Of a stretch of DNA of 31,618 nucleotides, positions 7,825 to 18,646 are shown in pieces. The stretch covers positions 1-31,618 of the forward strand of contig BBXU01001155.1 in the NCBI GenBank assembly GCA_001598975.1, read 5' to 3'. Made by a program: the position numbers and the translations under genes. Source of the DNA: Parachlorella kessleri. Its lineage: Eukaryota; Chlorophyta; Trebouxiophyceae; Chlorellales; Chlorellaceae. Positions within the stretch are counted from its first letter, which is position 1. Each line of letters opens with the position of its first letter. The notes below the pieces were generated by a model, which worked only from the letters and a program-made list of their open reading frames with translations, did not search any database and was not told the DNA's origin.

Positions 7825-10784
7825 CTACTCCTGCATGTAATCCACCCGGCTGCGGATGGAGCCGCGCCCTCGAGGCTGCCGCGCCTCCGCTGCAATCCCA
7901 CTGGTGGCCTGCGCAAAGCTGCGCGTCACTGTCAGCCCGCCGCTGCCGCCGCCCGTCACCCTGCAAGCGTACACCTGCTTCAGTAGGTGCCGGGACCACT
8001 TCCGGACCATCAGTCAAACCTCAGGACAGGACAGGCGAGCCAAGGAGCAGCTTGACACACAGAACAAGGCCTATAGAATTGTGTGGCAGCCTCTGCACTT
8101 ATGTCCCGGTTGCTTTTACACATGACCAGGCAAGAGATGCTTGCTCAAAGTCAGGTCAGCAGCAGGCAAGCCCGTACAAACAACAGGATTAGCCTTGCTG
8201 TGGGGTGTTCATGGGCAAATGTGTTTTGTGGCCTTTTCTACACGCCAGGACCCATTCCTCTCAGGCAGCACAAGTACTGACACGTACTGACCTGAGCCCG
8301 CTGCTGAGCACCCGGCCTCCTGCTCCGCCGCCGTCGTTCGCTGTGGCCGCCTCAATGAGCTCCAGCTGCAGGCAAGAAAAGCAAGCAGCCAGAGTCAGCT
8401 CCAACTGGACCCTACTGGCAGCCGAGTGCCATGCTTCAACCTGCAACAACTGCAGGAGAAGCGTATGACGTTTACAAAATTTTTCTTCAACAGGAGCGGC
8501 CCGTCAGGTGCTCTTATGTGCACAGGTTGGCGAACAATGCTACTGCCTGGCATTTGCAAAGCACACCATGCTCGTCCGTCGTTCCACAGCATCCAACACA
8601 CATGGATCTCACCTGCATAGGCTGGCCGTCCAATTGCACGTTGTTGTAGCGCTTCATGGCACGCTCTGCATCTATCTTGTTAGCAAAGATCACCTCAGCG
8701 CTGCCTTCAGAGCGACCACTGCAAAAGGAGCAGGGATATTCTAATCAACTCATCGAAGACTGCCATAGGAACCACCATCCTGGCCCGTTCTCATTTGCAC
8801 AGATACAAATGTAGAAATTAATTCCAGAGCAGACACATGGGTACATATGTCTAAAGCATATAACCCCCCCCCCCCCCCCCCCCCCGACCCCAACTGCAAA
8901 TGCTCACGTCCAAGACCTCAGACCGCACACCCAGTCTCCAGCTAGTACCACTTGAGGAGTGCAGCCATAGTAGTACTAAATTGCAGTCCTGGATAAACAG
9001 TTGCAAGGACCGTAGGCGCCGAAGCCACCCACTCGCAAGCGGGGATGCATCATGGTCCTAACGAAAGACACGGCATGCTGACAGGCTTGTGCGTGCGCAA
9101 CACCCACTGCTGCATGGGCTCACCTACGGTCAAAGTGCACTTGGTGCTTCACCAGCTGCCCGCAAGTCTCGAACAGCTCCTGCAACAGGGCGCCAGACAA
9201 CCAGCCCTTGAGTGCCTCAAACAAAGGTGGAGTGTGCAAGCAGCCATCAACTGACGCTGTTCCTTCTTCTCGGCAAACAGCATGGTGCATGCTGCTGCAT
9301 GCTAGGATAGAAACTCATAATCTCCTACAAAGTAGTGGCAGCTAGCAGCTGATGGGAGCAGGACAGGTCAGCAGTCATAGCAGGGGCCTAGCACGCACCT
9401 TGATGTCGTCCTCAGACACCTCGTACGCAAGGTTCGAGATGAATCTGCACCCATCAGGAGCGTCAGACTTGCGGTCACGCAGCCGCCCTCCGCGCCAGAG
9501 CGCCGGTTGGAAGATGTGGGGCGTGGCCTCGTCCAAGGGCCACAGCCGGGGGCTAATCCACAGCGCCCAAGTCGCATAACACAGTTCAGACGAAGCCCCA
9601 TGCGCCGTAGCCGGCAGGCTTGCGGGTAGACAGCCGGAGCTGTCCAATCTGGCTGGCACTCCCACCGAATTGGGGTATGGAGAGTGGCTGGCGGCATCAG
9701 TTTTGGCGGGGTGAAGCAGGAGAAGGTGGCATGCAAAGGAGCTGAGACTGGCCGCGCGGTGCAGCTGACAAGCTAGCCAGCCGGCTGGCTTGTAAGCTGC
9801 ACCACACTGCTTGCCCCAGCTGCCCCCGCAGAGACACATCCTTCACCCAGCCAAGCAGCAAGCACAAACCCTGGGGCGGGCTGCCAAAACACGCAACAAC
9901 ACAAGGTGATACACGACCGTGTAAAGATCAGAAAATTATATGGCGGCTGCAACACCCAAACTTGTGGACTGGCTGGCAGCGTTGCTGCGTTGACTGTGCA
10001 AGATATGGAGCTGACAGCTCCTGGCGAAGGGTGTCTACCACTTCATAAGCACGCCGCAGCGCTGGCCAGACCCAGGGGACTGCCGCACAACGCACATTTT
10101 GGTGCCCAGGCGCGTAGGCGCCCGCGGGTCGCGCCGCCCCTGGCCTGCGCCGCCTGCCCTGCCGCGGCCGCCCTCGAAGCGGTCGTGTGACCACTTGGCA
10201 TCGCCCTCCAGCGCTGCGCGCCGCTGCTCTGCGTTCTGCCGGTCAGCTTCGTGGTCGCGAGCGGGCCGGGCGCCGCGGCCCTGACCCTGCAGCCGCTAGC
10301 AAAGGGATCAGGCCCGCCTGCCTGGAGCAAGGAACTATCCGCCATCCACGCGGGCAACCAGGGAGCACAGGGTAGCAGCAACGAAGACATCAGCAGCACC
10401 AGTGAAGGAAGACATCAGCAGCACCAGTGAAGGGAGACCCACCCGTGCCTTGGCCACGCCGCCGCCCCTGACTGTGATGGACAAGTTCGTGTCTGGCCGC
10501 TCTCTGCGCTGGCCTCCAGCTACAGGCCTTTGCCTGGCAGCTCCGGAGCCACCCCTGCCCCTCTCCGCCCGGTCGCCCTTACGTGGCTCTGCCCGCTGCA
10601 GTGTAGCAAGGAGCTGGTTGTCTGGAGCGATTTAGTGCATTTTCAACCGAGGAATCTCTTTGATCAGGCCTGCTCATGGCGCGCACTCTGGGGATGGAAC
10701 AGCATGACGTACCTTCGGTTTTGTCTTCTGCCTCTGCTCCGCAATCAGATCGTCCAGGCTCTTGTTCAGGTCGGCTTCTGCCAT
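7825..10784 (-). CDS. THO4/ALY/REF mRNA export adaptor (277 aa)
   Basis: Eight exons: 10784-10713, 10595-10443, 10286-10096, 9444-9399, 9179-9124, 8718-8613, 8365-8292 and 7960-7825; all phases match. ALY/REF proteins bind spliced mRNA in the nucleus and recruit the UAP56 helicase and the export receptor. The N-terminus carries a UAP56-binding motif (NKSLDDLIAEQR, residues 7-18). An RG-rich arm follows, then WSHDRF (107-112), then one RRM at about 136-212 with RNP2 IFISNL and RNP1-like GSAEVIF. YNNVQLDGQPMQ is the hallmark ALY end of the RRM. The tail is RG-containing and ends in RVDYMQE, a short version of the C-terminal UAP56-binding motif. The ATG at 10784 is the only start that keeps the UAP56 motif N-terminal. 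Homology is clear from motifs. Confidence 0.93.
8864..8885. repeat. Poly(C)22 tract
   Basis: An uninterrupted run of 22 C on the plus strand, hence poly(G) in the THO4 pre-mRNA, inside its fifth intron (8719-9123). It is a likely site of length variation and sequencing error. Confidence 0.9.
10383..10432. repeat. Two-copy 25-bp tandem repeat in a THO4 intron
   Basis: Two exact adjacent copies of a 25-bp unit beginning gaagacatcagcagcacc, in the second THO4 intron (10287-10442), about 10 bp inside its donor. Confidence 0.8.
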
Positions 10785-11079
10785 TTCTCTGGGCGGGCTA
10801 TGGCAGGAGGGATGGGCAGCAAGATGTAACCGACTTCTGCGGTGCTCCTTCAATATACGCACAGCGGGGGCAGAAAGAGCAGATGAAGGGAAGGAGCAAC
10901 AGTGCTGTGACGCTTGGGCACGTCATTGGGCCAAAAGCTCCCGCGTTTCCTCCTTTGAAACCTCACAAATGCTCACAAAGCCGTCTTCTACATATCGAAC
11001 ATAGTATCTTTCGCGACAACCATCCAAGGACTCTTTTTGAAGCGTTCCTTAGCCCTGGCACCGCACACTACTTCGTGTC
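10785..11079. promoter_or_regulatory. Shared divergent promoter region between THO4 and TIPIN homologue
   Basis: Only 295 bp separate the THO4 start codon (minus) from the TIPIN start codon (plus), so both 5' UTRs and promoters must fit here. A GGCACGTCATTGGG stretch (10918-10931) contains an ACGTCA core of the kind bound by bZIP factors. No clear TATA box seen. Shared control is inferred from spacing only. Confidence 0.5.
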
Positions 11080-14000
11080 ATGGCCACCGCTGGTGCCAAG
11101 CCCCTGGGATGCTATAAATGCGGGAAGACGGGTCACTGGTCACGAGACTGCCCTGCTCCACCTACTGAGTGGGTGAACAACCGGCAGCATCAAGGAACTG
11201 GGACCCAGCCCAAGCCGCCCCAGGCGTCCAAGGGTGCTACCCCGTCTGAGAAGCAGTATCAGCCTGCAGTGGGCCAGACGGGAGAGAACAACCCGCCTGG
11301 AGACAAGTGAGTTCCTACGCAGCGCCCCAACCTTAGCCTTCTACTCCCACTGCTCTCCGGCCAAGCGGCCAGGCGTGGAGGCGGTGGCCCCACAAGGGTT
11401 CCTACTGTTGGTGCCTTATCAGCATCTGTCTCATGGATCTCATGAATGCTTCGCATTACAGCCCCAAGAGCTGCTATGCGCGCCACTGCACAGCCACACT
11501 GAAGGCCCCCGCTGGATGCAGTGCCCAGGACGACGCCGCGGCCACAGCCGCCGCCCTGGCAGCCGCCGCCGGCAGGAAGCGCAAGCGGCCCAAGGTCACC
11601 CTAGAGCTGCTGAAAGAGCCTAGGGGCATCCCTGACGTGTACCACAACTTCCCAGAGGCCTTCAGGCGGCAGTACAAGGGCCGGGGGCATGAGGCCAGCG
11701 ACCTGCGGCGCCTACTGGAGATGTATAAGCGCTGGCAGGTGGGGTGGAAACTACACTTCCTCACGTCTCCTGGATTGACTCTCCTACCCTTTTCCATAGA
11801 GTTGGTGGGATGAACATCTGGAAAGTACAGTGGGAGAGTGCATCTGCACATCTGGCACAAGCGCATCGCCCCCCAGCTTGAACTTTGACGACAGCCAACC
11901 TTGGGCTGGGGAGGCTTAGCATGCCAACCCCTGCCCGACCCTACTTCCCTCTCACCACGCAGGAGCGCATCTTCCCTAGCACCACCTTTGACGACTTCAT
12001 CATGCGGCTGGAGCGGCTCAGCGGCACCGCCAAGCTGAGGTTTGAGATGCGCGAAATGCGCATGGGCATTCTCAAGGTCAGCTCCCAGGGTCAGCGCACA
12101 ACAGTGTCGACATTGTGGGGCAACCAACAGAATTTACAGTTCCAGTGGAACTTAAAAAAGCACAACTGAAGAGCCTGGGTGTGTTCGCGACGCATTACGG
12201 GCCTTGCCAGGGTCAGCTGCCTAAGGCTGGGCTAGATGTGCAATGGGGATAGCCTGGGCTAGCTGTAAACGGCACCATGGGAGGCCAGCAATCTGCCAAG
12301 GGGCAGTGCAGTTGGAGACCCAAGGACGGGAGTGTGCAAGGGTGTTTAGCGCACAGGTGGAGAATGCTGCTCTTTTGGACGGGGCCCGCAAATGATACTT
12401 ATCATTGCCGGCCTGCCTGCAAATCAGAGCTATAAGTGGACATGCAGGCCCCATCCACGCTTCAAGTCCCCCCTTGGGACCCATGTTTGCTCGCTGCCCT
12501 GCTTTTTGGTATCCCCCGCTACAAGGCCCACACTGCCCTCCTAAGAGGTTTACGGTGGCTTGTTTCAGCCGTACACCACCTTACAGCCCTCGTAAAGGCT
12601 TCTCTCAAAGGCTCCTCTCCCTTCTGATGCCCTGCAGATGGCCCAGGATGCCCTTGCGCCACCTCCTGCCCCGGAGCATCCAGAGGGCGAAGTGGGAGGT
12701 CCCACGGATGAGCAGGGTCCAGCAGGCGCAGCGCAGGATGGGGCAGCGGTGGAGGACGAAGATGAACTCATGCTGGAGCTTGGTGAGGGCCTGCCTCCCC
12801 TCGTTTGTATGATTGCAGGTCCAGCTGGTTGCAAATATTTCGGTGGTGCGAAAGGGTGAAGGGTTGGGTCCAATGAAACGAGTGGGTCAGGGGCCGCCAG
12901 AATGTCCAGGCACACCGGGCCGTGCAACCCTGCCCTTGTAACTCTTTAAGTGCTAATGGTGGCAGGCTGTACAAACAGAGGTAAGCTGTTCGCAAGGTAG
13001 TCCCCACACACTGTGGCCGCCAAATGTGACCACCGATGACAATCTTCTTGCGCAAACCCACCGGGTACAAACCGAGGAGGCATTTGACCACCCTCCTCAT
13101 TTGTTGCGGTCTATTCGCTTGTCTGACACAACCTCTAGCCTCACCACAAGTTGTGCGCGGCCATAGACTGACAGGAAAGACTAGCTACATAACAGACACA
13201 TGTATAGAAGGGAAGAGGGGGAGAATAACGGGAAGCCCTGCCACACCTTGCTGCAGGAGATGAGGACCTGCTGGGGTATGTTGACCAGGCGCCCCAGCAG
13301 CAGCAGCAGCAGCCTGTAGAGGAGGTGGACCCCGATGATGTATTCCTCGAACTTGCGGAGGAAGAGTTTGGTGCGTTACGCTGCGCTGCGCTGTAAGGCG
13401 GCAGGCCCTTGGTGTACTGGTGGTGGGGCTGGGGGAAGGGGAGGGGGGTTGAGTTGCAAGGTTTGAAGCAGCAGCGGGCAGGGAATGCGTATGGGCTTGC
13501 TTAGCTGTACTACCGCGGCAGCTGAGTACTTGGGCCGAGTACTGGGATAGATTCCTGTGGCATCAGCACTGCTCTTTTGCACTTCCAGACATGCTAGCTG
13601 GCAGCTTGTGACTTTCATCGAGCAAGGGTCGAACGCACGTGGCTTGGGCGCACACAGCAACTGCCTTGCATAATATGGCTACCCGCCGTGCCAACTATTT
13701 GAGCTGCCTCACCTTTACGCGTGGCTCTGCTGCCCTGCTGGGGACACCTACATGTTCCTTGTGACCTCTCCTGCCCTGCGCCGCAGGAACGGAGCCCAAC
13801 CCTGACGAGCTGGAAATGGCAGAATGCCTGGGAGACCCCTCCCCCGGTCATGGGGGCCCGCCAGGTGGCAGGGCACAGCAGGCGCAGCAGCAGCGGCAGC
13901 AGGAGCCAGGTGGCGGGACAGGCGGGGAGGGACTTTCTCAGGAGGGCTCTGTCATGCTGGAGCTGGCGGATGAGGAGGAACTTGGCTACCCACCAGCAGT

Positions 14001-14277
14001 GACGCAGCAGGCGGGTCCCACAGCAGGCGCAGCAGCAGGAGCGCTTGATGTGGAAGGGGCTTCAGCACTGGTAGCCCAGCTTGCTGCAGAGGAGGCTGGG
14101 CCGACCACTGCCAGTGGCGGCGACGTTATGGGCGCGGCGACTACTGAGCAACATCCTCTGCGGTCGGCTGACCTCTCAGATCCCGATGATCGCTGCCGGG
14201 CACCGGCAGCTGTGCCCACGGGGTTGAGCCCACTGCTGGGAGCAGACGAGTTGCAAGTAGGGGAGGTATTAGCATAG
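11080..14277 (+). CDS. TIPIN/Swi3/Csm3 replication-fork protection protein with CCHC zinc knuckle (455 aa)
   Basis: Six exons: 11080-11306, 11462-11738, 11963-12076, 12638-12782, 13257-13370 and 13787-14277; all phases match. TIPIN with Timeless stabilises stalled replication forks and supports checkpoint signalling in the nucleus. Residues 11-24 form a canonical zinc knuckle (CYKCGKTGHWSRDC). Residues about 117-206 are the Swi3 domain: RPKVTLELL, KGRGHEASDLRRLLEMYKRW, then FPSTTFDDFIMRLERL. The knuckle-plus-Swi3 arrangement is the plant-type form. The C-terminal half is acidic and Gln-rich. Each of its three exons carries a related motif: DELMLELG, DVFLELAEEEFG and VMLELADEEELG. In animals the TIPIN tail binds RPA; a similar role here is inference. 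An alternative acceptor 60 bp inside exon 2 would also keep the frame. It is divergent from THO4. Confidence 0.88.
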
Positions 14278-15302
14278 GTGGCAGGTAGTGCGAACAGGGT
14301 GTAAGAGTTGAGCTGGACGTACAGGGTGGGATGCAGAGTGCGCCTGAGAGGTATGCTGGGGTCTGTGACCAGCAACTGTGCAAGGTACCAGCCACCAGCG
14401 TAAGATCCTTTCCTTTGCTGATAGTGAGCACCCAGTGCTGACGAGAGTGCCAAAACCGCAAGGAATGGACGTCTGAAAGCCAGGAAAGCTGGAGTGGCGT
14501 TTCGCAGCAGACTTTGCATCCCTTCATGCAGCCTGGGCCTGTGTTGTAATGAAGTGGCACCGTAGGGATCAGGGAAGTCGAGATACGCGATCAGGGCTGA
14601 ATGGTAACCTTCATGGTCTGCAACTATGGTGCCAGTGACGCCTTTGAGGTAGTACAATTGAGGCTCTGGCGTAGGGGCCGGGCCTCCCGAGACGAGCTGC
14701 CCGGAAGCAGGGATTGGAACACGGGCAACACAGACAACATTTGGTAAAGGTAAAGGCTGGCAGCAAACAGTATTTCAATGCCAGCAAGGGTTACCCAAGG
14801 ACAGCCTACTAAGCAGCCATTCCACTTCGTGGTTTTGGTAACCTGGTATGCAGGTACAACACTAATTACATGCGCATGGCTCTATCAATCACCCCAGAGG
14901 AAAACAACAGTTTTGCTCGCCATGAGGCACAGCAAGGTCACCAATGACTCCTGTCTACCCAGCCTGGGGCAGTTCAAAAAGGTCCGGCCCCATGCAAAGA
15001 CTTGCGCCAATGTGCCTGAAAACCGACCAACCACGTCCCATACCAAGGCCCACAAGAAGCGCACAGCTGAGTGACATGTTGCACAGGGGGCGGCGCGGCA
15101 TTGCACACGTTCAAGATAGTCGTCAACGGCCAGGGCTCTCTGTCCCGCCGCAGCGCACCCCAGCTTATATCAACAATCAGTGCCACAAGCTTTGTTTCTC
15201 CACATCCAAGGCTAACAGCCCTTGGCAAAGAGGCGTCGGTAACAGTTTACTCACCCTGGCTCGTGAGAGAACGGCCTGCTCAAAGCTCCTGCCCAGCTTG
15301 GA
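14278..15302. other. Convergent intergenic region
   Basis: This is the gap between the TIPIN stop (plus) and the stop of the 253-aa gene (minus). A TGTAA motif, the usual volvocalean poly(A) signal, lies at 14545-14549, about 270 bp past the TIPIN stop. Open frames here have no splice or family support, so I call no gene. Confidence 0.5.
14279..14350 (+). repeat. 3' flank of TIPIN gene, duplicated at 18232-18300
   Basis: The sequence right after the TIPIN stop (ggcaggtagtgcg ... gcagagtgcgcctgaga) recurs in diverged form at 18232-18300 (ggcaggtagtcg ... gcagaatgcgcctgagt). It marks one end of a partial gene duplication. Confidence 0.7.
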
Positions 15303-16818
15303 CTAAGCTCCGTCCTCCCCAGCAGGTGTATAATAGACGATGTTGACAGCAACGCCGGTGATCCTGGCAATGCACTGCAACAGCCCCGCTTGCTTCGGCT
15401 GCAGCGGCGGCACTGCCAGGTCCACAGCCATAGCTGATTGCTGGTATAACCCCACGTCGTGGATGTCACCGCTAAGTTGCTTATACAAATGGGCTACCTC
15501 CTTTGCAATGACCGTGCGCGGCCATCCGCTGCTCGCACTTATGCACGCCACCAATTCCTCAACCTCCGCATCCCCTGAGGCATTTTCAGATATTTTGGAC
15601 CACAGGTCAACTCGAGACAACCTGGGCAGATTGTAACGCAGGCGCAGCTGCTCCTCCGCATACTCTGCATTGCAATCAATAAACTACGAACATTGATGGT
15701 GACCCAGGAGTAGGTGTTTTCATTTGATCTCATCTAGTGGCACGCTGCACGCAACCAAACCCACACTGTTCACATATAGCAATGCACGCATCGATGCCTC
15801 TGACTCCCAGCACGCCCTACAAACCCAAGGCCTGGCCTTCAAGACAGCTTTTCAGATTTTTCTTGACGAAGGCCCATCGCAACATAGGAGTCAAGCCAAG
15901 CCCACCCTGAACTCTAGTCACTTCTTAAGTTTCAACGCAGACAGGAGCAACAGAGCCATACGCACCTATCAATCCTCTTGCATGCAGCTTGCCTCTTAGG
16001 AGCAAGAGGTTGGCTGTCACCCTCTGCAGCAATATCAGCAGCCACAAGCTTCATCATCAGTATTCTGCAACTGTATCACGGCCAGGGAGCCTTCAGTCAA
16101 CCATCCGGTCAGTGGCAATCAGTGGACTCCCAAACAGCAAGGCTACAAAGGCCCACCTGAAGTTCAAATTCTTTGGCAAGCAAGTCGCGGTCCTTGACAG
16201 CCGATATCGCCTCCAGCTCCCGGTCTTTCGCCTCCAGCTCGAGCTCTTTTGTCTCTTGAAGTTGTCGCAGGAGCTGCACTCCAGCAGCTTCAACCGTAGT
16301 TGGTCAGGAGGACAATCCTGGCACCCTAGCGCCCGCGGCACTTTTGTGTTGTTGTCACCCCTCTGCAGCACCTACATACCGCACAGTCCGCCAGCAGGTC
16401 GGCATCCTGGGAGGCACCGGCCAGATCACCGCAGGGCACTCACCCCTAGATAGTTTCTCAGCAGCACGCCCTTGGTGCCCTTCAGCTTGAGCTGCTCCAG
16501 CACCTCATCCTGCAGAACAAGCAAGGTGGTGTTTGGACGAGGGGTAGGAGTCCTATTAATTTTTGCACCCCCTGCAGCAGTGATGCTGCCGCTGGTAAGC
16601 TTCTGCACCCCATGACATGAGTGGCCCAGTGACACACTGAGCACCAGTGCTGCTCTCACCTCGGATGGAAGCTGAAACGCGCTGCAGACCACCACGCGTT
16701 CGCGTGACTTCGCACGTATCCTAAGGCTAGCCGTGCTAGCCCAGCTCCGGGAAGGAAAAGCAGCACTACGACCCTGGCTGGCAAACAACAACCGCCTATT
16801 GGAGAACAGCATGTACAA
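15303..16818 (-). CDS. Coiled-coil protein with organelle-type presequence (253 aa), family unknown
   Basis: Five exons: 16818-16660, 16509-16444, 16273-16157, 16023-15966 and 15664-15303; all phases match. The first 45 or so residues are rich in Arg, Ser and Ala, have few acidic residues and start MYMLFSNRRLLFAS, which is typical of a chloroplast or mitochondrial transit peptide. Exon 2 encodes DEVLEQLKLKGTKGVLLRNYLG; exon 3 is a charged coiled coil (ETKELELEAKDRELEAISA). Exons 4-5 give a helical region (YAEEQLRLRYNLPRLSRVDL) and a C-terminal globular part ending YTPAGEDGA. I recognise no family or catalytic motif. Targeting is inferred from composition. It is convergent with the TIPIN gene. 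Confidence 0.7.
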
Positions 16819-17100
16819 GGCTGCACAGCAGTGGACAGAGCTCTGCAGAGTCGCGGACGCCTGACTACTTGGTAAATTGAGAGTCCTGAGATTGACTGTG
16901 GGGGGTTACAGAGCCATTACAGCGCGCTATAGCGTACGTGCATTAGCTTACCAGTAACAAATCTGGCGCTCCTGCCTAGGAGGACACAATGCAAATCGAA
17001 ACACGACAGGGCAATTGTGCGGCAGTAAGGTATGCTTACCCAAGGCAAAACCTGTGGTAATTGGTAAAGCAGGACACTAACAAGCACATTCAGTAACAAG

Positions 17101-18300
17101 CAGCAACAGCAGCAGGAGGGGCAGGACCATGCTGCAGCGGCTGCCGGGGGGCTTGCGCCTCACACAAGCGGTGGACAGCGGGAGCTGAATGACGATGAGT
17201 TGCTGGAGCTGGCTGCAGCAGGCCTGAGCCAGCCAGCTGGTGCTATGTTACCCTCAGCAGGCCAGCATGGGCCGCTGTAGTTGGAGTTGGATGAGCATGA
17301 GTTGCTGGAGCTGGCTGCCGCTGGCCTGAGCCAGCCAGCTGGCGCCATGTCACCTGCAGCACGGGAGCCAGAACACCCACCGCTGGGAGAGGAGGAGCCA
17401 GTAGGGGAGTCAGGCGCTGCTCAGTGCCTGATGCAAGAGCAGAGAGAAGGAGGCGAGGACCCAGCAGAGGTTGCCCAGGCCGGGCCGGGTGCAGCGCTGG
17501 GCACTGAGGCTAGCGGCTGCCCCCCAAATGGACCTCCTTGGGACAGAGCAACGTGTTAGCAGGGCGTTCGCGCTGGTGAGAGCACGCTGGTGTGGTTACC
17601 ATGCATAAGTGAACGGGCGGGCGTCTGTCCACTAGAAGAGGGGCAGAGTAAGGGGCACCACCCTGGTGGCGGGGGCGTGCTGATGCAGGCAGGGTTGCGG
17701 CTGGTTGTGCATATGTAGTGTGGTGATGGGCCCCTGGCGTGGTATCCCTGGGCATTAACCTAGGCACGGCTGAGGCTGTGTCCTGAGGCCTGGGCGTGCT
17801 TTTCAAGTGGTCAGGAGGCAGGCACTGCGAACGGAAGGGAGGGGTGGGGTGAACTGGACGGACATGGATGGGTGCAGTTCTGCTCCGTGTCTTGTCCGAC
17901 TTCTGGTGGGACATTTGGTGGCAGGCAGCGAGTCATCTGTGTGATCCCCTGGCATGGGCACTTGTGAGGCCTGCTGGTCAGGCGCAATGCACGTCACGCT
18001 TCTAATCTGACTAATTCAAACATGTGTGGGCTGACTATCCCCATGCAGGTTGCTGGCATGCACGACTCGGAGCCTCAGACCCAGCTAGACAGCCAGCTGG
18101 ATGCAGCTGGAGAGCAACGTTGATTCCATGGCCCGCCATCTAGCTGGTGCCATCTAGCAGCTGAGTACTGACAAAGCAGGGCCGGTGCAAGGGGTCAGCC
18201 AGGAGCACTCGATAGTGGTGTCTTCAAGAGTGGCAGGTAGTCGATTAGGGAGTGAGAAGTGAACTGGGTCGGCAGGGTTGGATGCAGAATGCGCCTGAGT
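17101..18300 (+). pseudogene. Decayed partial duplicate of the TIPIN C-terminal tail
   Basis: The stretch begins with a Gln run (QQQQQ), then an acidic repeat with DDELLELAAAGLSQPAGA, an in-frame TAG at 17278-17280, a second copy (DEHELLELAAAGLSQ) and an acidic Gly/Glu-rich tail to a stop at 17557-17559. A possible later exon fragment (MHDSEPQTQLDSQLDAAGEQR) lies near 18058-18120. The region ends in sequence matching the TIPIN 3' flank. The -LELA- motifs, composition and shared flank point to a duplicate of the TIPIN tail without its zinc knuckle or Swi3 domain. The internal stop and missing 5' end support pseudogene status. If the stop is intronic, a short acidic protein cannot be fully excluded. 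Confidence 0.55.
17182..17349 (+). repeat. Two 66-bp coding repeats, period 102 bp
   Basis: Units 17182-17247 and 17284-17349 are nearly identical in sequence and frame (ELLELAAAGLSQPAGAM). The 102-bp period is 34 codons, so the repeat arose by in-frame tandem duplication before or during decay of the TIPIN-tail copy. Confidence 0.8.
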
Positions 18301-18646
18301 ATTATAGTTGACTGCTCACGTGTTGGATTAGATACGCCTGCAGTCTGCTAGAACGTCCTTGCAAGACAGTGGCGTCACAGTTCCTTGATAAGCTCTGCAC
18401 CAGACTGAGTCCTTGCGTAAGAAATGCCCTGCAGAACAGGCGTAGTGGCCTACTGGAAAGCCTCCTCATCAGGCATGCAAACACCTGCGTCTCACGACGC
18501 ACCCATGATAGAAAACAAGGGAAGAGAATAGGAGGAAACAAAAGAAAGGAGATGGACACGAAAGAAATGAATGAGATGAGAAGAAAGCGAGAAAGAGCAA
18601 CTCCCAAAACACTGCGCGCGGCCACCAGGCTACTGGCTGCAGTAGG

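Noticed and set aside
13986..14657. Minus-strand open frame of about 223 codons
   Set aside because: It overlaps the last TIPIN exon in antisense and looks like a mirror of its Ala/Gly-rich coding sequence. No family resemblance or splice sites support it.
14655..14720. tRNA-like GC-rich stem region
   Set aside because: No proper T-arm (GGTTCRA) with matching acceptor stem and anticodon arm could be folded.
18302..18625. Short hydrophobic minus-strand open frame just after membrane copy 1
   Set aside because: It is in the 3' flank of copy 1, has no equivalent after copy 2, and its hydrophobicity follows from an A-rich plus strand.
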